A program made the translations under genes and the position numbers. The notes under the pieces were generated by a model, which saw nothing but the letters and a program-made list of their open reading frames with translations, did no database searches and was not told the origin of the DNA. Shown piece by piece: positions 34,821 through 46,605 of a DNA stretch of 64,000 bases. The DNA is from Frischella perrara (GTDB lineage Bacteria > Pseudomonadota > Gammaproteobacteria > Enterobacterales > Orbaceae), in assembly GCF_000807275.1 (NCBI RefSeq), contig NZ_CP009056.1, positions 372,001-436,000 of the forward strand, given 5' to 3'. The stretch's first letter is position 1, and each line of letters begins with the position of its first letter.

Positions 34821-34839
34821 ACCGTACATTATGTACGGT
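34821..34839 (-). terminator. Attenuating hairpin between rpsU and dnaG
   Basis: ACCGTACAT and ATGTACGGT form a 9-bp stem with a single-base centre (practical loop three bases), followed on the minus strand by TTGTTGTCTTT. E. coli has a partial terminator at the same place that lowers dnaG relative to rpsU. Confidence 0.7.
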
Positions 34840-34891
34840 CTGTTATTATTGGATACTATATAAGATAGTAATTCGTTATACAGAAAGACAA

Positions 34892-36496
<1,605 letters not shown>

Positions 36497-36501
36497 ATAG
36501 G

Positions 36502-36544
36502 AACTTATTGTATCTTTGATCATATATTAAAAATACAATAAGTT
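36502..36544. terminator. Inverted repeat between convergent hemB and ybaK
   Basis: AACTTATTGTAT (36502-36513) and ATACAATAAGTT (36533-36544) form a perfect 12-bp stem with a 19-base loop between two convergent stops. It is AT-rich and has no U tail, so it is likely a 3'-end structure with weak termination. Confidence 0.45.
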
Positions 36545-36564
36545 AATAAAATTAACTTTGTATA

Positions 36565-37050
36565 TTAAGTTGCTATATCAGCAAAATTAGCGTTGATAAT
36601 ATTTGCTAAATCGTTAGGTGCAATTTCAATCTCCAAACCACGACGACCACCAGATATAAAAATACGATCAAATTGAAGAGCACCTTGATCAATTACTGTA
36701 GTTAATAATTTTTTTTGACCTAATGGACTAATCCCACCGACTAAATACCCCGTTACTTTTTGGGCCAATTGTGGATTGGCTAAGTCTACTTTCTTCGCAC
36801 CTAATATTTTAGCTGCTTTCTTTAAGTCTAAATGATCACTTACAGCAATAACACAAACCGCTAACTCTTTATTACTTCCGTTCAGACTGACTACTAATGT
36901 TTTAAATACTTGTTGTGGAACAATATTTAATGTTGGATCAAGTTTGGCTACTGCTTCCTTGCCAAATTGCGTTTCATTTACATCATGTTGATATTGATGT
37001 AATTCAAATGCTACTTTCAACTTTTTTAGTAAATTAATGGCTGGAGTCAT
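36565..37050 (-). CDS. ybaK: Cys-tRNA(Pro)/Cys-tRNA(Cys) deacylase YbaK
   Basis: YbaK hydrolyses cysteine wrongly attached to tRNA-Pro. The 161 residues contain the family pieces [23 protein letters not shown] with the catalytic Lys, [31 protein letters not shown] and [11 protein letters not shown]. The gene overlaps the 3' end of the upstream YciC-like gene by 17 bp on the same strand, so translation of the two is likely coupled. Confidence 0.94.
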   Translation of the reverse strand: MTPAINLLKKLKVAFELHQYQHDVNETQFGKEAVAKLDPTLNIVPQQVFKTLVVSLNGSNKELAVCVIAVSDHLDLKKAAKILGAKKVDLANPQLAQKVTGYLVGGISPLGQKKLLTTVIDQGALQFDRIFISGGRRGLEIEIAPNDLANIINANFADIAT

Positions 37051-37864
37051 TAGTTGAAACCTGTTTTGTTAATGAATAAAGTCGATATAGATAACAAAAA
37101 AGAGCAAAAACCAATAAATTATTGGCTATAGATTCAATGAATTGAAAAATAAAATTATTTCTAAATAAATTAAAGACCATTGATAAAGCAAGGGTTCCGA
37201 CTAGCCAAGAAATAAACCCCAATAAAACCATAGGTGTTTGCTGTTTAAGATAATTGAGCGTTGTAATTAATGATTGAGTAAAGGATTCGGGCAAATTAGG
37301 TGTAGTAATAATAGCGAGGAAAACAATATAAGTCAGCATAAAAAATACTATACTGACTATTAATATAATCTGCGCTAAAAATGGAATTAAAGAAATTATA
37401 ATTGAAATAACGATAAAATAAGGTATTGCACAGAGACTAATTAATAGAATTTGTGGAGTTAGACGCAGAGTCCTTGTAAAGAAATTACTCCAAGAAAATT
37501 GATTAATGGAAATAATGCCAATTAATGAACAGATACAAGACAAGATGATTAAGCTATTAATAAACATAATGAAAATGCACTTCATAGCATAGCTCGATAT
37601 TGTTGCTACAAACTGTTTTTTCTCCATTTCGGAAAGTTGCATTAATTTTTGCATAATAATATCAAAAGAAGGATTGTCACCTTGTTGTATATTAATCCGA
37701 TCCATGAGCGATTTTATTTGGTCATGTATTTCAGTTGATGGATAAAAAAAGCTAGTGAATAATTGTGTCAACACCGATACTCCAACAATAACTAAGATAA
37801 TAGTCATAAAATGATTTTTTATAAAGTTGTATGTATCAGTCATTAATGAAGTGAATGTCGGCAA
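37034..37864 (-). CDS. yciC: YciC family (UPF0259) inner-membrane protein, TTG start
   Basis: The 276-residue protein has about six helices. Its ends fit the E. coli YciC pattern: an N terminus with [17 protein letters not shown] and a C terminus [17 protein letters not shown]. The function is not established; E. coli YciC is linked to envelope biology. It starts with TTG at 37864: GAGAGG stands six bases before this codon, and the resulting N terminus aligns with the family, while the internal ATG at 37843 has no Shine-Dalgarno. The middle section is more diverged, and the overlap with ybaK is 17 bp. Confidence 0.8.
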   Translation of the reverse strand: MPTFTSLMTDTYNFIKNHFMTIILVIVGVSVLTQLFTSFFYPSTEIHDQIKSLMDRINIQQGDNPSFDIIMQKLMQLSEMEKKQFVATISSYAMKCIFIMFINSLIILSCICSLIGIISINQFSWSNFFTRTLRLTPQILLISLCAIPYFIVISIIISLIPFLAQIILIVSIVFFMLTYIVFLAIITTPNLPESFTQSLITTLNYLKQQTPMVLLGFISWLVGTLALSMVFNLFRNNFIFQFIESIANNLLVFALFCYLYRLYSLTKQVSTNDSSH

Positions 37865-38064
37865 AATAAACCTCTCAATATTACCTGTTAGATTGATAAT
37901 CAGTTAATTATTTAGCATGTTATATAAAACAGCATCACAGAAAAAACTTAAAGTTGGTAAGATTATTAATCTTTGATCTGAATTAGTGAGTTATATACAA
38001 AATAGATTAAATCGTAAACTATAACTCAATGAATATGTCAATATTCAAACTTATTAACAAGTGT

Positions 38065-38086
38065 GTGGTGCTATTTCTAGCACCAC
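38065..38086 (-). terminator. Hairpin after glyS
   Basis: GTGGTGCTA and TAGCACCAC form a 9-bp stem with a four-base loop, six bases beyond the glyS stop. The minus strand lacks a strong U tail, so termination is plausible but may be partial. Confidence 0.6.
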
Positions 38087-38092
38087 TTTCAA

Positions 38093-40162
38093 TTATGCCT
38101 GTAATAATGAGATATCGGCAACTTTTAAGAATAAATTTTGTAATTTTGTTAATAATGCTAGACGATTAAGCTTAATTTGCTCATTATCTGTCATTACCAT
38201 TACTGACGCAAAAAAGTTATCAATTGATTCTTTTAAAGAAGCAAGTTCAACTAATGCCTCTTGGTAACGACCTTGATTAAAATAAGGCTCTAGTTTGTCT
38301 GTAAGAATCGTAACCTGTTTAGCTAATTCACCTTCTGCTCCAACTTCTAATAACGCTGTATTTACTTTTTCAGGAATTACCATCTCAGTTTTAGATAAGA
38401 TGTTTGATACACGTTTATTTGCTTCAGCAAGTGATAATGCTGCCGGTAGAGTTCTAAAATGGCTTACCGCTTTTACTCGCGCGTCAAAATCAGCGGGTTG
38501 AGTTGGATTGCGAGCTAAAACAGATTGAATAATATCAATTGCAAAACCTTGCTCTTGATACCAAGCACGGAAACGACCTTGCATAAAATTGACAATATCG
38601 TCTACTACATTTTGATTGGTTAATTTGTCGCCATATAATGAGACAGCTTGTTGTGTTAATTCGACTAAATCAAGAGGAAGTGATTTTTCGACAATAATAC
38701 GTAGTATACCAATTGCAGCGCGACGTAAAGCAAATGGATCTTTATCACCTTTTGGATGTTGACCAATGCCAAATATACCTGCTAATGTATCTAATTTTTC
38801 AGCAATTGATACAGCGCTAGCAACTAAAGAACTTGGTAATTCATCACCCGCAAAACGTGGTTTATATTGTTCTTCTATAGCGGTAGCAACTTCACTACTT
38901 TCACCATCTTTAATCGCTAAATAACGACCAATTATGCCTTGAGTTTCTGGAAATTCGAAAACAGTGTTTGTGACCAAATCGCACTTGGCTAATTTTCCTG
39001 CCCGTTTTGCATATTCAACATTGGCATGAATTTGGTGTGCAATAAAACCAGCTAGTGCTTCAAGACGTATTGCTTTATCTTTAACTGTTCCCAGTTGCTG
39101 TTGGAATAATACTGTTTCAAGCCTTGGTAAACGCTGTTCAAGCGTTTGCTTCAAATCAGTCTGATAGAAAAATTCCGCATCAGCTAAACGCGGACGAACA
39201 ACTTTTTCATTTCCCGATATTACCACTTGTGGATCTTTTGATTCGATGTTAGCAACAAAAATAAAGTTAGGTAATAGTTGGTTCTTCTTATCATAAACAG
39301 GAAAATATTTTTGATCGCCTTTCATGGTATATACCAATGCTTCGGCAGGAACATCAAGGAATTTTTCTTCAAATTTCGCAGTTAATACAACCGGCCATTC
39401 AACTAATGAAGTAACTTCTTCTAGTAGACTGTCAGTTAAATCGGCTGTTCCGTTAAGTTTTGCAGCAGCTTGTTCTGCTTGTTGTTTAATGATGTTTTTA
39501 CGTTGATTATAATCAGCTATAACCTTACCGCGTTCTTCTAAGATCTTCGGATATTGATCTGCATTGTCAATAACAATTTCAGATTCTCCCATAAAACGGT
39601 GACCACGAATAATACGGTTAGATTGAATATCTAAAATTGAACCCGGTACAAGTTCATCGCCGTACAACATCGTAACCGTATGACTTGGGCGTATAAATTC
39701 AACTTGTTTAGCAGCCCAACGCATAGGTTTAGGAATAGGTAATTTAGTTAAAGCCATTTTTACCATATCACATAACAGATTGGTAACAGGTTGACCGGGT
39801 TGGTTTTGAGTATATGCTAACCATTCACCTTTTTCTGTTGTAACACGCTCAGCCTGTTCAACACTAATGCCACAACCACGAGCCCAGCCTATAGCTGCTT
39901 TGGTTGGGTTACCATCTGAATCGAATGCTGCACTGACGGCGGGTCCACGTTTAAATATCTGACTATCTGGTTGAGTATCATCAAGATTTAAAACTTTCAA
40001 TGCTAAGCGACGTGGGGAAGCGTACCAAAGGACTTCGCCATGCGATAATTTAGCATTATCTAATTGTTCAATAAAATTTGCCGCAAAACTTTCAGCTAAA
40101 GTGCGGAGTGACTTTGGTGGTAACTCTTCAGTTCCAATTTCAACTAAAAATGTCTTTTGCAT
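38093..40162 (-). CDS. glyS: Glycyl-tRNA synthetase beta subunit
   Basis: The 689 residues equal the E. coli subunit length. The N-terminal [15 protein letters not shown] and the mid-protein motifs RGHRFM and DQKYFPVYD are diagnostic. The C-terminal domain resembles the anticodon-binding region of ArgRS. The beta subunit is required for tRNA binding in the alpha2beta2 enzyme. It follows glyQ by 20 bases in the usual glyQS operon. Confidence 0.97.
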   Translation of the reverse strand: MQKTFLVEIGTEELPPKSLRTLAESFAANFIEQLDNAKLSHGEVLWYASPRRLALKVLNLDDTQPDSQIFKRGPAVSAAFDSDGNPTKAAIGWARGCGISVEQAERVTTEKGEWLAYTQNQPGQPVTNLLCDMVKMALTKLPIPKPMRWAAKQVEFIRPSHTVTMLYGDELVPGSILDIQSNRIIRGHRFMGESEIVIDNADQYPKILEERGKVIADYNQRKNIIKQQAEQAAAKLNGTADLTDSLLEEVTSLVEWPVVLTAKFEEKFLDVPAEALVYTMKGDQKYFPVYDKKNQLLPNFIFVANIESKDPQVVISGNEKVVRPRLADAEFFYQTDLKQTLEQRLPRLETVLFQQQLGTVKDKAIRLEALAGFIAHQIHANVEYAKRAGKLAKCDLVTNTVFEFPETQGIIGRYLAIKDGESSEVATAIEEQYKPRFAGDELPSSLVASAVSIAEKLDTLAGIFGIGQHPKGDKDPFALRRAAIGILRIIVEKSLPLDLVELTQQAVSLYGDKLTNQNVVDDIVNFMQGRFRAWYQEQGFAIDIIQSVLARNPTQPADFDARVKAVSHFRTLPAALSLAEANKRVSNILSKTEMVIPEKVNTALLEVGAEGELAKQVTILTDKLEPYFNQGRYQEALVELASLKESIDNFFASVMVMTDNEQIKLNRLALLTKLQNLFLKVADISLLQA

Positions 40163-40182
40163 AATTTGTCTCCTTACTTCGC

Positions 40183-41109
40183 CTAAGATTGCGCTGATTG
40201 ATTGTCTTTATTACACATAGGAAATCCTAAAGCTTCGCGCGATGCGTAATAGGCTTCAGCTACCATTTTAGTGAGCGTTCGGATTCTTAAAATATAACGT
40301 TGACGTTCTGTTACTGAAATCGCTTTACGGGCATCAAGTAAGTTAAAGCAGTGCGCTGCTTTTAAAATGCGTTCATAAGCAGGTAGAGGTAATGGTTTTT
40401 CAAGCTCTAATAAATGACGTGCTTCTTGTTCATGCTGATCAAAGCAATAGAATAAGAAGTCAGTATTAGCATATTCAAAATTATAGGTAGATTGTTCAAC
40501 TTCATTTTGATGGAATACATCACCGTAAGTGGTTTTGCCAAAGACCCCGTCACTCCAAACTAAATCATAAACACTATCTACACCTTGAATATACATAGCT
40601 AAACGTTCAAGTCCATAGGTGATTTCTCCTGTGACAGGTTTACATTCCAAACCGCCGACTTGTTGGAAATAAGTAAATTGAGTCACTTCCATACCATTTA
40701 ACCAAACTTCCCAACCCAGTCCCCACGCGCCAAGCGTTGGATTTTCCCAGTTGTCTTCAACAAAACGGATATCGTTTATCGTGGGATCAAGGCCAAGTTC
40801 TTTTAATGAACCTAAGTACAATTCTTGAATATTTTCCGGAGATGGCTTTAAAATAACCTGAAATTGATAGTAATGTTGTAACCGATTAGGATTTTCACCA
40901 TATCGACCATCTGTTGGGCGGCGTGATGGTTGAACATAAGCAGCATTGATTGGCTCAGGTCCAAGTGCACGAAGGCAAGTCATTGGATGAGAGGTTCCCG
41001 CACCAACTTCCATATCTAATGGTTGAATAATCGTACAACCTTGATTAGCCCAATAATCCTGTAAAGTTAGGATTAATCCTTGAAAGGTTTTGACATTAAA
41101 CTTTTGCAT
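40183..41109 (-). CDS. glyQ: Glycyl-tRNA synthetase alpha subunit
   Basis: This subunit forms glycyl-adenylate and carries the class II catalytic core. The 308 residues include [54 protein letters not shown] and the C-terminal ALGFPMCNK. It is the first gene of glyQS. It is transcribed divergently from tag, with a gap of about 140 bases. Confidence 0.97.
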   Translation of the reverse strand: MQKFNVKTFQGLILTLQDYWANQGCTIIQPLDMEVGAGTSHPMTCLRALGPEPINAAYVQPSRRPTDGRYGENPNRLQHYYQFQVILKPSPENIQELYLGSLKELGLDPTINDIRFVEDNWENPTLGAWGLGWEVWLNGMEVTQFTYFQQVGGLECKPVTGEITYGLERLAMYIQGVDSVYDLVWSDGVFGKTTYGDVFHQNEVEQSTYNFEYANTDFLFYCFDQHEQEARHLLELEKPLPLPAYERILKAAHCFNLLDARKAISVTERQRYILRIRTLTKMVAEAYYASREALGFPMCNKDNQSAQS

Positions 41110-41248
41110 GATATTGTCTTTTTGAATTATAAACGTTCAGATTAAATAATCTGGTATTTTATACTGTTTATTATTCATTGTGGAAGTGCTAATCTTAATT
41201 GATTGTAATTATAATGAAAAAAAGCAAAATGAAAGGGAGTATACATCT

Positions 41249-41833
41249 TTGAAACAGAATCATAATCGTTGTGCTTGGGTGGGTAATGATCCTTTATACA
41301 TTAAATATCATGATCAAGAATGGGGTCAACCGCAATATAATAGCTTAAAATTATTTGAGAAAATATGTTTAGAAGGTCAGCAGGCCGGATTATCATGGAT
41401 TACCGTTCTAAAAAAACGCGATGAATATCGACGTTGTTTCTTTAACTTTGATCCCCAAAAAATTGTTAATTTGACTGATCAAGATGTCGAAAAAATGCTA
41501 CACAATACAGGCTTAATTCGTCATCGCTTAAAACTAACTGCTATTATCAAGAATGCCCAAGCTTATATAAATATGCAAAAAAAGGGTGAAGATTTTGCTG
41601 AATTTATCTGGTCATTTGTCGATGGCAAACCAATAGTTAATTTTTATCACACCTTACAAGAAGTACCAACTAGTACTGATATTTCAAAGCAGATGTCAAA
41701 AGCGCTAAGAAAAAGAGGATTTACTTTTGTTGGTGAAACAATTTGCTATGCCTTTATGCAATCAATGGGTTTGGTTAATGATCATCTATTAGATTGTTAT
41801 TGTCGAACAACTATCAATAGCGAAAAATCATGA
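41249..41833 (+). CDS. tag: DNA-3-methyladenine glycosylase I, TTG start
   Basis: Tag removes 3-methyladenine from alkylated DNA. Conserved elements are the zinc-binding region near the N terminus (NRCAWVGNDPLYIKYHDQEWG), LFEKICLEGQQAGLSWITVLKKR (given by its ends LFEKICL and TVLKKR), IRHRLKL and FVGETICYAFMQSMGLVNDH with the ligands CYC at the end. I place the start at the TTG at 41249: AAAGGGAG is nine bases upstream, and the protein then begins MKQNHNRCAWV as in the family. The longer frame from GTG at 41180 adds 23 unconserved residues. The stop overlaps the next gene's ATG (ATGA). Confidence 0.9.
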   Translation: MKQNHNRCAWVGNDPLYIKYHDQEWGQPQYNSLKLFEKICLEGQQAGLSWITVLKKRDEYRRCFFNFDPQKIVNLTDQDVEKMLHNTGLIRHRLKLTAIIKNAQAYINMQKKGEDFAEFIWSFVDGKPIVNFYHTLQEVPTSTDISKQMSKALRKRGFTFVGETICYAFMQSMGLVNDHLLDCYCRTTINSEKS

Positions 41834-42255
41834 AAATTGGAGAATTAGCTAAATTAGCAAAATGTTCCACTGAAACGATTCGATTTTATGAAAAGCGAGG
41901 ATTATTAACTCGACCTGATCGCAGCGAGAATAATTATCGCCATTATACTAAACAACATCTTAACCGATTGTTATTTATCTGTAACTGTCGTATTCTTGAG
42001 ATGAGCCATGACGAAATCCAGATTTTAATCGCTATTATGGATAATCCTGATAATCAAGGTGGTCACGATAATGCTCATAACTTATTAGCCAATCACTTAC
42101 ATCATATTGATGAGCGAATTGAAGAACTGACTAAATTAAGAAAACAGTTAATTAAATTACAACAAAATTGTCACTCTGCAGATCAATCGTGTGGAATTTT
42201 GCAAGAAATTACGGATATGCCAATCACCAATAAAATCATAAAAAGTCATGTATAG
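41830..42255 (+). CDS. MerR-family metal-responsive regulator (CadR/ZntR-like)
   Basis: The 141 residues have the MerR layout: winged helix-turn-helix (residues 1-70, MKIGELAKLAKCSTETIRFYE), dimerisation helix (about 82-112) and a C-terminal metal loop. The loop keeps two cysteines of the CadR/PbrR type (Cys114 and Cys121 in NCHSADQSCGIL), but the helix-start Cys found in CadR and ZntR is replaced by His79. Metal choice may therefore differ. It is translationally coupled to tag by an ATGA overlap. No metal efflux gene lies nearby, so its target is elsewhere. Confidence 0.85.
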   Translation: MKIGELAKLAKCSTETIRFYEKRGLLTRPDRSENNYRHYTKQHLNRLLFICNCRILEMSHDEIQILIAIMDNPDNQGGHDNAHNLLANHLHHIDERIEELTKLRKQLIKLQQNCHSADQSCGILQEITDMPITNKIIKSHV

Positions 42256-42303
42256 CCATAAATTAGTGTAGTAGCGTTCTGAATAATTTAGTATTTATTA
42301 AAT

Positions 42304-42360
42304 ACGATAGGGTTAGCTAGCTTGAAGAAATAATAATGATGCATTAATTTATCCTATCGT
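42304..42360. repeat. Long-loop inverted repeat after the MerR gene
   Basis: ACGATAGG (42304-42311) and CCTATCGT (42353-42360) are perfect inverted copies separated by 41 bases that themselves contain a TTAGCTAG-like palindrome. It may be a 3' structure of the tag-merR transcript. The function is unknown. Confidence 0.35.
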
Positions 42361-42467
42361 TTACGAAACAAATAATAGACCTGTTTGGCGATCAACATCC
42401 GCATTCCCTGAATCAAAATTGCAAGCCATTATTGCATTCATTGAGTGATGAAATTAACAAATCATAA

Positions 42468-42507
42468 CGGATGTTATATGTTACTAACGGGTATTTGATA
42501 ACATCCG
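42468..42507. terminator. Inverted repeat beyond the second MHS transporter
   Basis: CGGATGTTAT (42468-42477) and ATAACATCCG (42498-42507) form a perfect 10-bp stem with a 20-base loop, about 30 bases beyond the transporter stop. It is a likely 3' end or terminator, although there is no strong U tail on either side. Confidence 0.45.
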
Positions 42508-42536
42508 ATATTTTAATTATGATCTAATGACTCAAT

Positions 42537-43883
42537 CTATTTTGTTGTTTCTTGCCAACCTTGTTTAGCTAATGGGATGAATCCCACCATTACGCCAAGA
42601 ATGGCAACAAATGAAATATAAATACCGGCCCCTAAATATGCATTTTCACCTAGTACATGCGCAGGATTAAGTAAATATAATGTCAAAGTAGGGGTGATTG
42701 CACTAAATATCGCATATGCTAAATTATAAGAGAAGGATAATCCTGAATATCGGATTTTTGGCGGAAATGCTCGCGTACCAACAATCGGTAAAGTAGCAAT
42801 AGCCCCGGTAAATAGCCCAAATATTGCACAATGTATATAAAGCAAATCAATACTGATATCTTTACTTAATGTTGCATAGAAGTAGAGACTTACAATCGCT
42901 AATCCACCCCATGCTATAAGCATATTAAATGTTGTTCCTATTTTGTCTTCTAACCAACCAAATAAGATACATCCTAGAGTGAGAGTTAGAGCAACAATAC
43001 AACCGGCTATTCGGCAATCAATTGAGGGTAATTCGTATAAACCACCAAGAATTCTACCTGGTGTTATAAGCACACCAACCATAATAGTCGTTGAAAGTGA
43101 CCAAGTTAGTATTGCGACAAGTAGACAAGCAAATTTATGATTTTTGATTACGGTTATAACTGGAATGTTTTTTTCTAACGCTTTGCGTGAAGCTAATTCT
43201 CTAAAAATTGGTGTTTCTGATAGAAAACGACGTAAATAAACCGAAATAATGCCAAAAATACCACCAATGATAAATGGTATACGCCAAGCATAATCTAGAA
43301 TATCTGTTTTAGTAAAGAACTTATCAATAATGATAGTAATCAAGAACCCTAATAAAATTCCACCTGTAATGCCGGAAGTCAAGGTACCGACAGCAAAACC
43401 ATACCGTTTTTTGGGTGTATGTTCGGCAATAAATACCCATGCACCGGGCATCTCACCACCAATAGCTGCACCTTGTAACATACGCATGACTAATAATAAG
43501 ATAGGTGCTAGCATGCCAATAGTTTCATAGGTAGGTAGAATACCAATTATAAATGTTGGTAATGCCATTAAAGCGACACTTAATGTGAACATTCGTTTGC
43601 GACCGACTTTATCGCCAAAGTGAGCCATAATAATACCACCGACAGGTCTAACGAGATAACCGGCAGCAAAAATTCCCCAAGCAAATAGTTGTCTAGTGAA
43701 GTCACTTAATGAATTTGGGAAAAACAAGGGCGCTACTATCTGATCAACATATAATGCATAGATAACAAAATCATAAAATTCAAGGGTACCACCTAGTGAT
43801 GAAAGTGATAGTGTTTTAATATCATTTTTAGTTAAATGACGTGAGCATGATTGCTCTTCAGTTATGATTTCAGATTTACTCAT
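42537..43883 (-). CDS. MFS transporter, metabolite:H+ symporter (MHS) family
   Basis: The 448-residue protein has twelve helices and the MHS signatures GGTLEFYDFVIYALYV in helix 1, AHFGDKVGRKRMF in the helix 2-3 loop, GAAIGGEMPGAWVFIAEH, RIPFIIGG and the RRFLSETPIF loop. It belongs to the same family as the transporter at 18.6-19.9 kb but is clearly a different member, closer in motifs to dicarboxylate/shikimate-type carriers. The substrate is unknown. It is transcribed alone and lies divergent to mnmE. Confidence 0.87.
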   Translation of the reverse strand: MSKSEIITEEQSCSRHLTKNDIKTLSLSSLGGTLEFYDFVIYALYVDQIVAPLFFPNSLSDFTRQLFAWGIFAAGYLVRPVGGIIMAHFGDKVGRKRMFTLSVALMALPTFIIGILPTYETIGMLAPILLLVMRMLQGAAIGGEMPGAWVFIAEHTPKKRYGFAVGTLTSGITGGILLGFLITIIIDKFFTKTDILDYAWRIPFIIGGIFGIISVYLRRFLSETPIFRELASRKALEKNIPVITVIKNHKFACLLVAILTWSLSTTIMVGVLITPGRILGGLYELPSIDCRIAGCIVALTLTLGCILFGWLEDKIGTTFNMLIAWGGLAIVSLYFYATLSKDISIDLLYIHCAIFGLFTGAIATLPIVGTRAFPPKIRYSGLSFSYNLAYAIFSAITPTLTLYLLNPAHVLGENAYLGAGIYISFVAILGVMVGFIPLAKQGWQETTK

Positions 43884-44187
43884 GAAAAATACCTTGTAAA
43901 TATTATTAAGCTGATTTATTTGTTCAGTATGTTAATAGCCTATCTGAATGGAATTTAATCAAGTTTTCTACTAAAAAGTCTTTGTTTTATTTGCAAAGAT
44001 AAGTGAGAAAATATGGAAAATATTCAGTAAATAAATCGATAAGGTATTCAATTATGCCATAAATATCATCTGTTACCAGATAAATTGCGTGTATTTGACC
44101 TATAATAAAATTGATATTACTGATTTTTATATAAACTATATTAATGGTATGATCTTATTATTTTATAGATTTTAAGAATTGTTAGTA
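43884..44187. other. Divergent MHS transporter-mnmE region (304 bp)
   Basis: This AT-rich region must contain both promoters. A ...TATATT... stretch near 44130-44140 could be a -10 box for mnmE, but I could not pair it with a good -35. No repeat or RNA gene is seen. Confidence 0.4.
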
Positions 44188-45549
44188 ATGAATTTAGATA
44201 CAATTGTGGCGCAGGCTACGCCTCCAGGGCGTGGAGGCGTTGGTATTATAAGAATATCAGGAAATCAGGTCAAAGAGGTTGCACAGGCCGTATTAGGTAA
44301 ATTACCTAAACCTCGTTATGCAGAATATTTACCGTTTTTAGATGAAAATGGTCAGGTTATTGATCAAGGTATCGCTTTATTTTTTCCAAATCCGCATTCT
44401 TTTACCGGTGAGGATGTTTTAGAGTTGCAAGGTCATGGTGGCCCCATCATTCTAGATTTATTAATCAAACGCATATTATCGATACCTGCTACTCGGATTG
44501 CTAGACCGGGTGAATTTTCTGAACGTGCGTTTTTAAACGATAAAGTTGATCTTGCTCAGGCGGAAGCGATTGCGGATTTAATTGATGCCAGTTCTGAACA
44601 AGCTGCTAAATCTGCAATGTCTTCCTTACAAGGAGTATTTTCTAATAAGATTAATGAACTAGTGAATTTACTTATTAATCTGCGAATTTTTGTTGAAGCG
44701 GCGATTGATTTTCCCGAAGAAGAAATTGACTTTTTATCAGACGGTAAAATTGAGACACAATTAAAGGATGTGATTAAACAACTTAATGATGTCAGAAGCG
44801 AGGCAAAACAAGGCTCTTTATTGCGCGAAGGTATGAAGGTTGTTATTGCCGGACGTCCAAATGCTGGGAAATCGAGTTTACTTAATGCGCTGTCAGGACG
44901 TGATTCGGCGATTGTAACAGATATCGCAGGAACAACTCGCGATGTATTACGTGAACATATTCATATAGATGGTATGCCACTACATATTATTGACACCGCC
45001 GGACTTCGTGATGCTTATGATGAAGTCGAGCGTATAGGTATTGAAAGGGCTTGGGTGGAAATAGAACAAGCTGATCGTGTTTTATTAATGGTTGATGGTA
45101 CAACGACCACAGAAATTAACCCAGAAAAATTATGGCCGGAATTCATGCAAAGATTACCAAGCCATATTCCGGTTACGGTCATTCGTAATAAAGCAGATTT
45201 AACAGGCGAAACATTAGGTTACAGTGATGTTAGTCAATACTCACTTATTCGGCTTTCGGCTAGAACTGGTAATGGGGTAGATCTTCTTCGGGACCATCTG
45301 AAGCAAACCATGGGGTTTTCAGCAACCGCTGAAGGCGGATTTTTAGCTCGACGACGCCATTTACAAGCTTTAGAACAGGCTGCAAAGCATCTTGATAATG
45401 GATTAGAACAATTGATTACCTATCATGCTGGTGAACTTTTAGCAGAAGAACTTCGTTTAGCACAAGAGTCTTTGAGTGAAATTACTGGTTCTTTCACATC
45501 TGATGATTTATTAGGTAAGATTTTTGGGTCATTTTGTATTGGTAAGTAA
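44188..45549 (+). CDS. mnmE: tRNA uridine-5-carboxymethylaminomethyl modification GTPase
   Basis: With MnmG, MnmE modifies U34 of tRNAs reading two-codon boxes. The 453 residues have the N-terminal tetrahydrofolate-binding domain ([21 protein letters not shown], cited by its ends TIVAQA and IIRISG), the G domain ([22 protein letters not shown]) and the invariant C-terminal CIGK with catalytic Cys. The ATG at 44188 is chosen because family members start there. A TTG at 44179 has no advantage. The modification pathway continues with MnmD, encoded at 49.2 kb. Confidence 0.96.
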   Translation: MNLDTIVAQATPPGRGGVGIIRISGNQVKEVAQAVLGKLPKPRYAEYLPFLDENGQVIDQGIALFFPNPHSFTGEDVLELQGHGGPIILDLLIKRILSIPATRIARPGEFSERAFLNDKVDLAQAEAIADLIDASSEQAAKSAMSSLQGVFSNKINELVNLLINLRIFVEAAIDFPEEEIDFLSDGKIETQLKDVIKQLNDVRSEAKQGSLLREGMKVVIAGRPNAGKSSLLNALSGRDSAIVTDIAGTTRDVLREHIHIDGMPLHIIDTAGLRDAYDEVERIGIERAWVEIEQADRVLLMVDGTTTTEINPEKLWPEFMQRLPSHIPVTVIRNKADLTGETLGYSDVSQYSLIRLSARTGNGVDLLRDHLKQTMGFSATAEGGFLARRRHLQALEQAAKHLDNGLEQLITYHAGELLAEELRLAQESLSEITGSFTSDDLLGKIFGSFCIGK

Positions 45550-45669
45550 TGACACATTATAGAAAACTTGCCAAAATAGATCCTTTATCCTATCGGATTG
45601 GTATTCAATAGGTTAGGTGTTAATATAAACAATGTACTATTTTGGTTATCTTTATTTGCAGGAAGAGTT

Positions 45670-46605
45670 ATGTCGGCAGAAATAGCGCTTGAGTTAGTTG
45701 AGCTCAGAAAGACTTATAAAAACGGTGTTGAAGCATTAAAGGGGATTAATTTACAAGTTAAGGCGGGTGATTTTTATGCTTTACTGGGGCCTAATGGCGC
45801 AGGTAAATCAACCACAATAGGAATAATCAGTTCTTTAGTTACTAAGACATCGGGTCAGGTTAAAATTTTTGGATATGATTTAGATAATGATGTTGTAAAT
45901 GCCAAACGTCAACTCGGTTTAGTGCCTCAAGAATTTAATTTTAATCCTTTTGAAACAGTTCTTCAGATTGTGGCTAATCAGGGGGGTTATTATGGACTAC
46001 CTCGAAAAGTAGCAATGCAAAGAGCTGAAAAATATCTTAAAGTATTGGATTTATGGGAAAAAAGAAATAGCCGAGCACGGGCATTGTCGGGAGGCATGAA
46101 ACGAAGATTAATGATCGCAAGGGCTTTAGTTCACGAACCAAAATTATTGATTCTAGATGAACCTACTGCTGGGGTGGACATTGAACTTCGTCGTTCTATG
46201 TGGGATTTCTTACGTGAAATTAATCAACAAGGCATTACTATTATTCTAACCACTCATTATTTGGAAGAGGCTGAAATGCTATGCCGTAATATTGGTATTA
46301 TTCAGCATGGGACATTAATAGCCAATACTTCCATGAAACAGTTACTGGCAAATTCTAAATCAGAAACCCTTATTTTAGATTACTACCCTAGTGATGTTCA
46401 GCCGAATTTACCAGATTATCAATTTAAAATTAATGAACCTGGCTCCTTTGAAGTAGTCATAAATAAAGAACAAGGTTTAAATCAGCTTTTCAGTGCTTTA
46501 TCACAACAAGGTATTAATGTCATTAGTATGCATAATAAAGCTAATCGTTTAGAAGAATTGTTTATTGATTTGGTTAGTCAACCTCAAGGTGGTGCTCATG
46601 TTTAA
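45670..46605 (+). CDS. yadG: ABC transporter ATP-binding protein YadG
   Basis: This is a 311-residue ATPase of an ABC-2 exporter. Walker A GPNGAGKSTT, Q loop QEFNFNPFE, signature LSGGMKRRL and Walker [13 protein letters not shown] are all intact, and the sequence follows E. coli YadG closely. The start at 45670 (MSAEIALEL) is preferred because GGAAGAG lies just upstream. The frame is open to 45598, but the extra residues are unlike the family. The 3' end overlaps yadH by eight bases. The transported substrate is unknown. Confidence 0.93.
   Translation: MSAEIALELVELRKTYKNGVEALKGINLQVKAGDFYALLGPNGAGKSTTIGIISSLVTKTSGQVKIFGYDLDNDVVNAKRQLGLVPQEFNFNPFETVLQIVANQGGYYGLPRKVAMQRAEKYLKVLDLWEKRNSRARALSGGMKRRLMIARALVHEPKLLILDEPTAGVDIELRRSMWDFLREINQQGITIILTTHYLEEAEMLCRNIGIIQHGTLIANTSMKQLLANSKSETLILDYYPSDVQPNLPDYQFKINEPGSFEVVINKEQGLNQLFSALSQQGINVISMHNKANRLEELFIDLVSQPQGGAHV

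Noticed and set aside
42326-42450. Protein-like stretch (NRPVWRSTSAFPE...) in the spacer after the MerR gene
   Set aside because: No start codon or Shine-Dalgarno, only about 40 codons, and no recognised homologue. It could be a gene remnant but cannot be supported.
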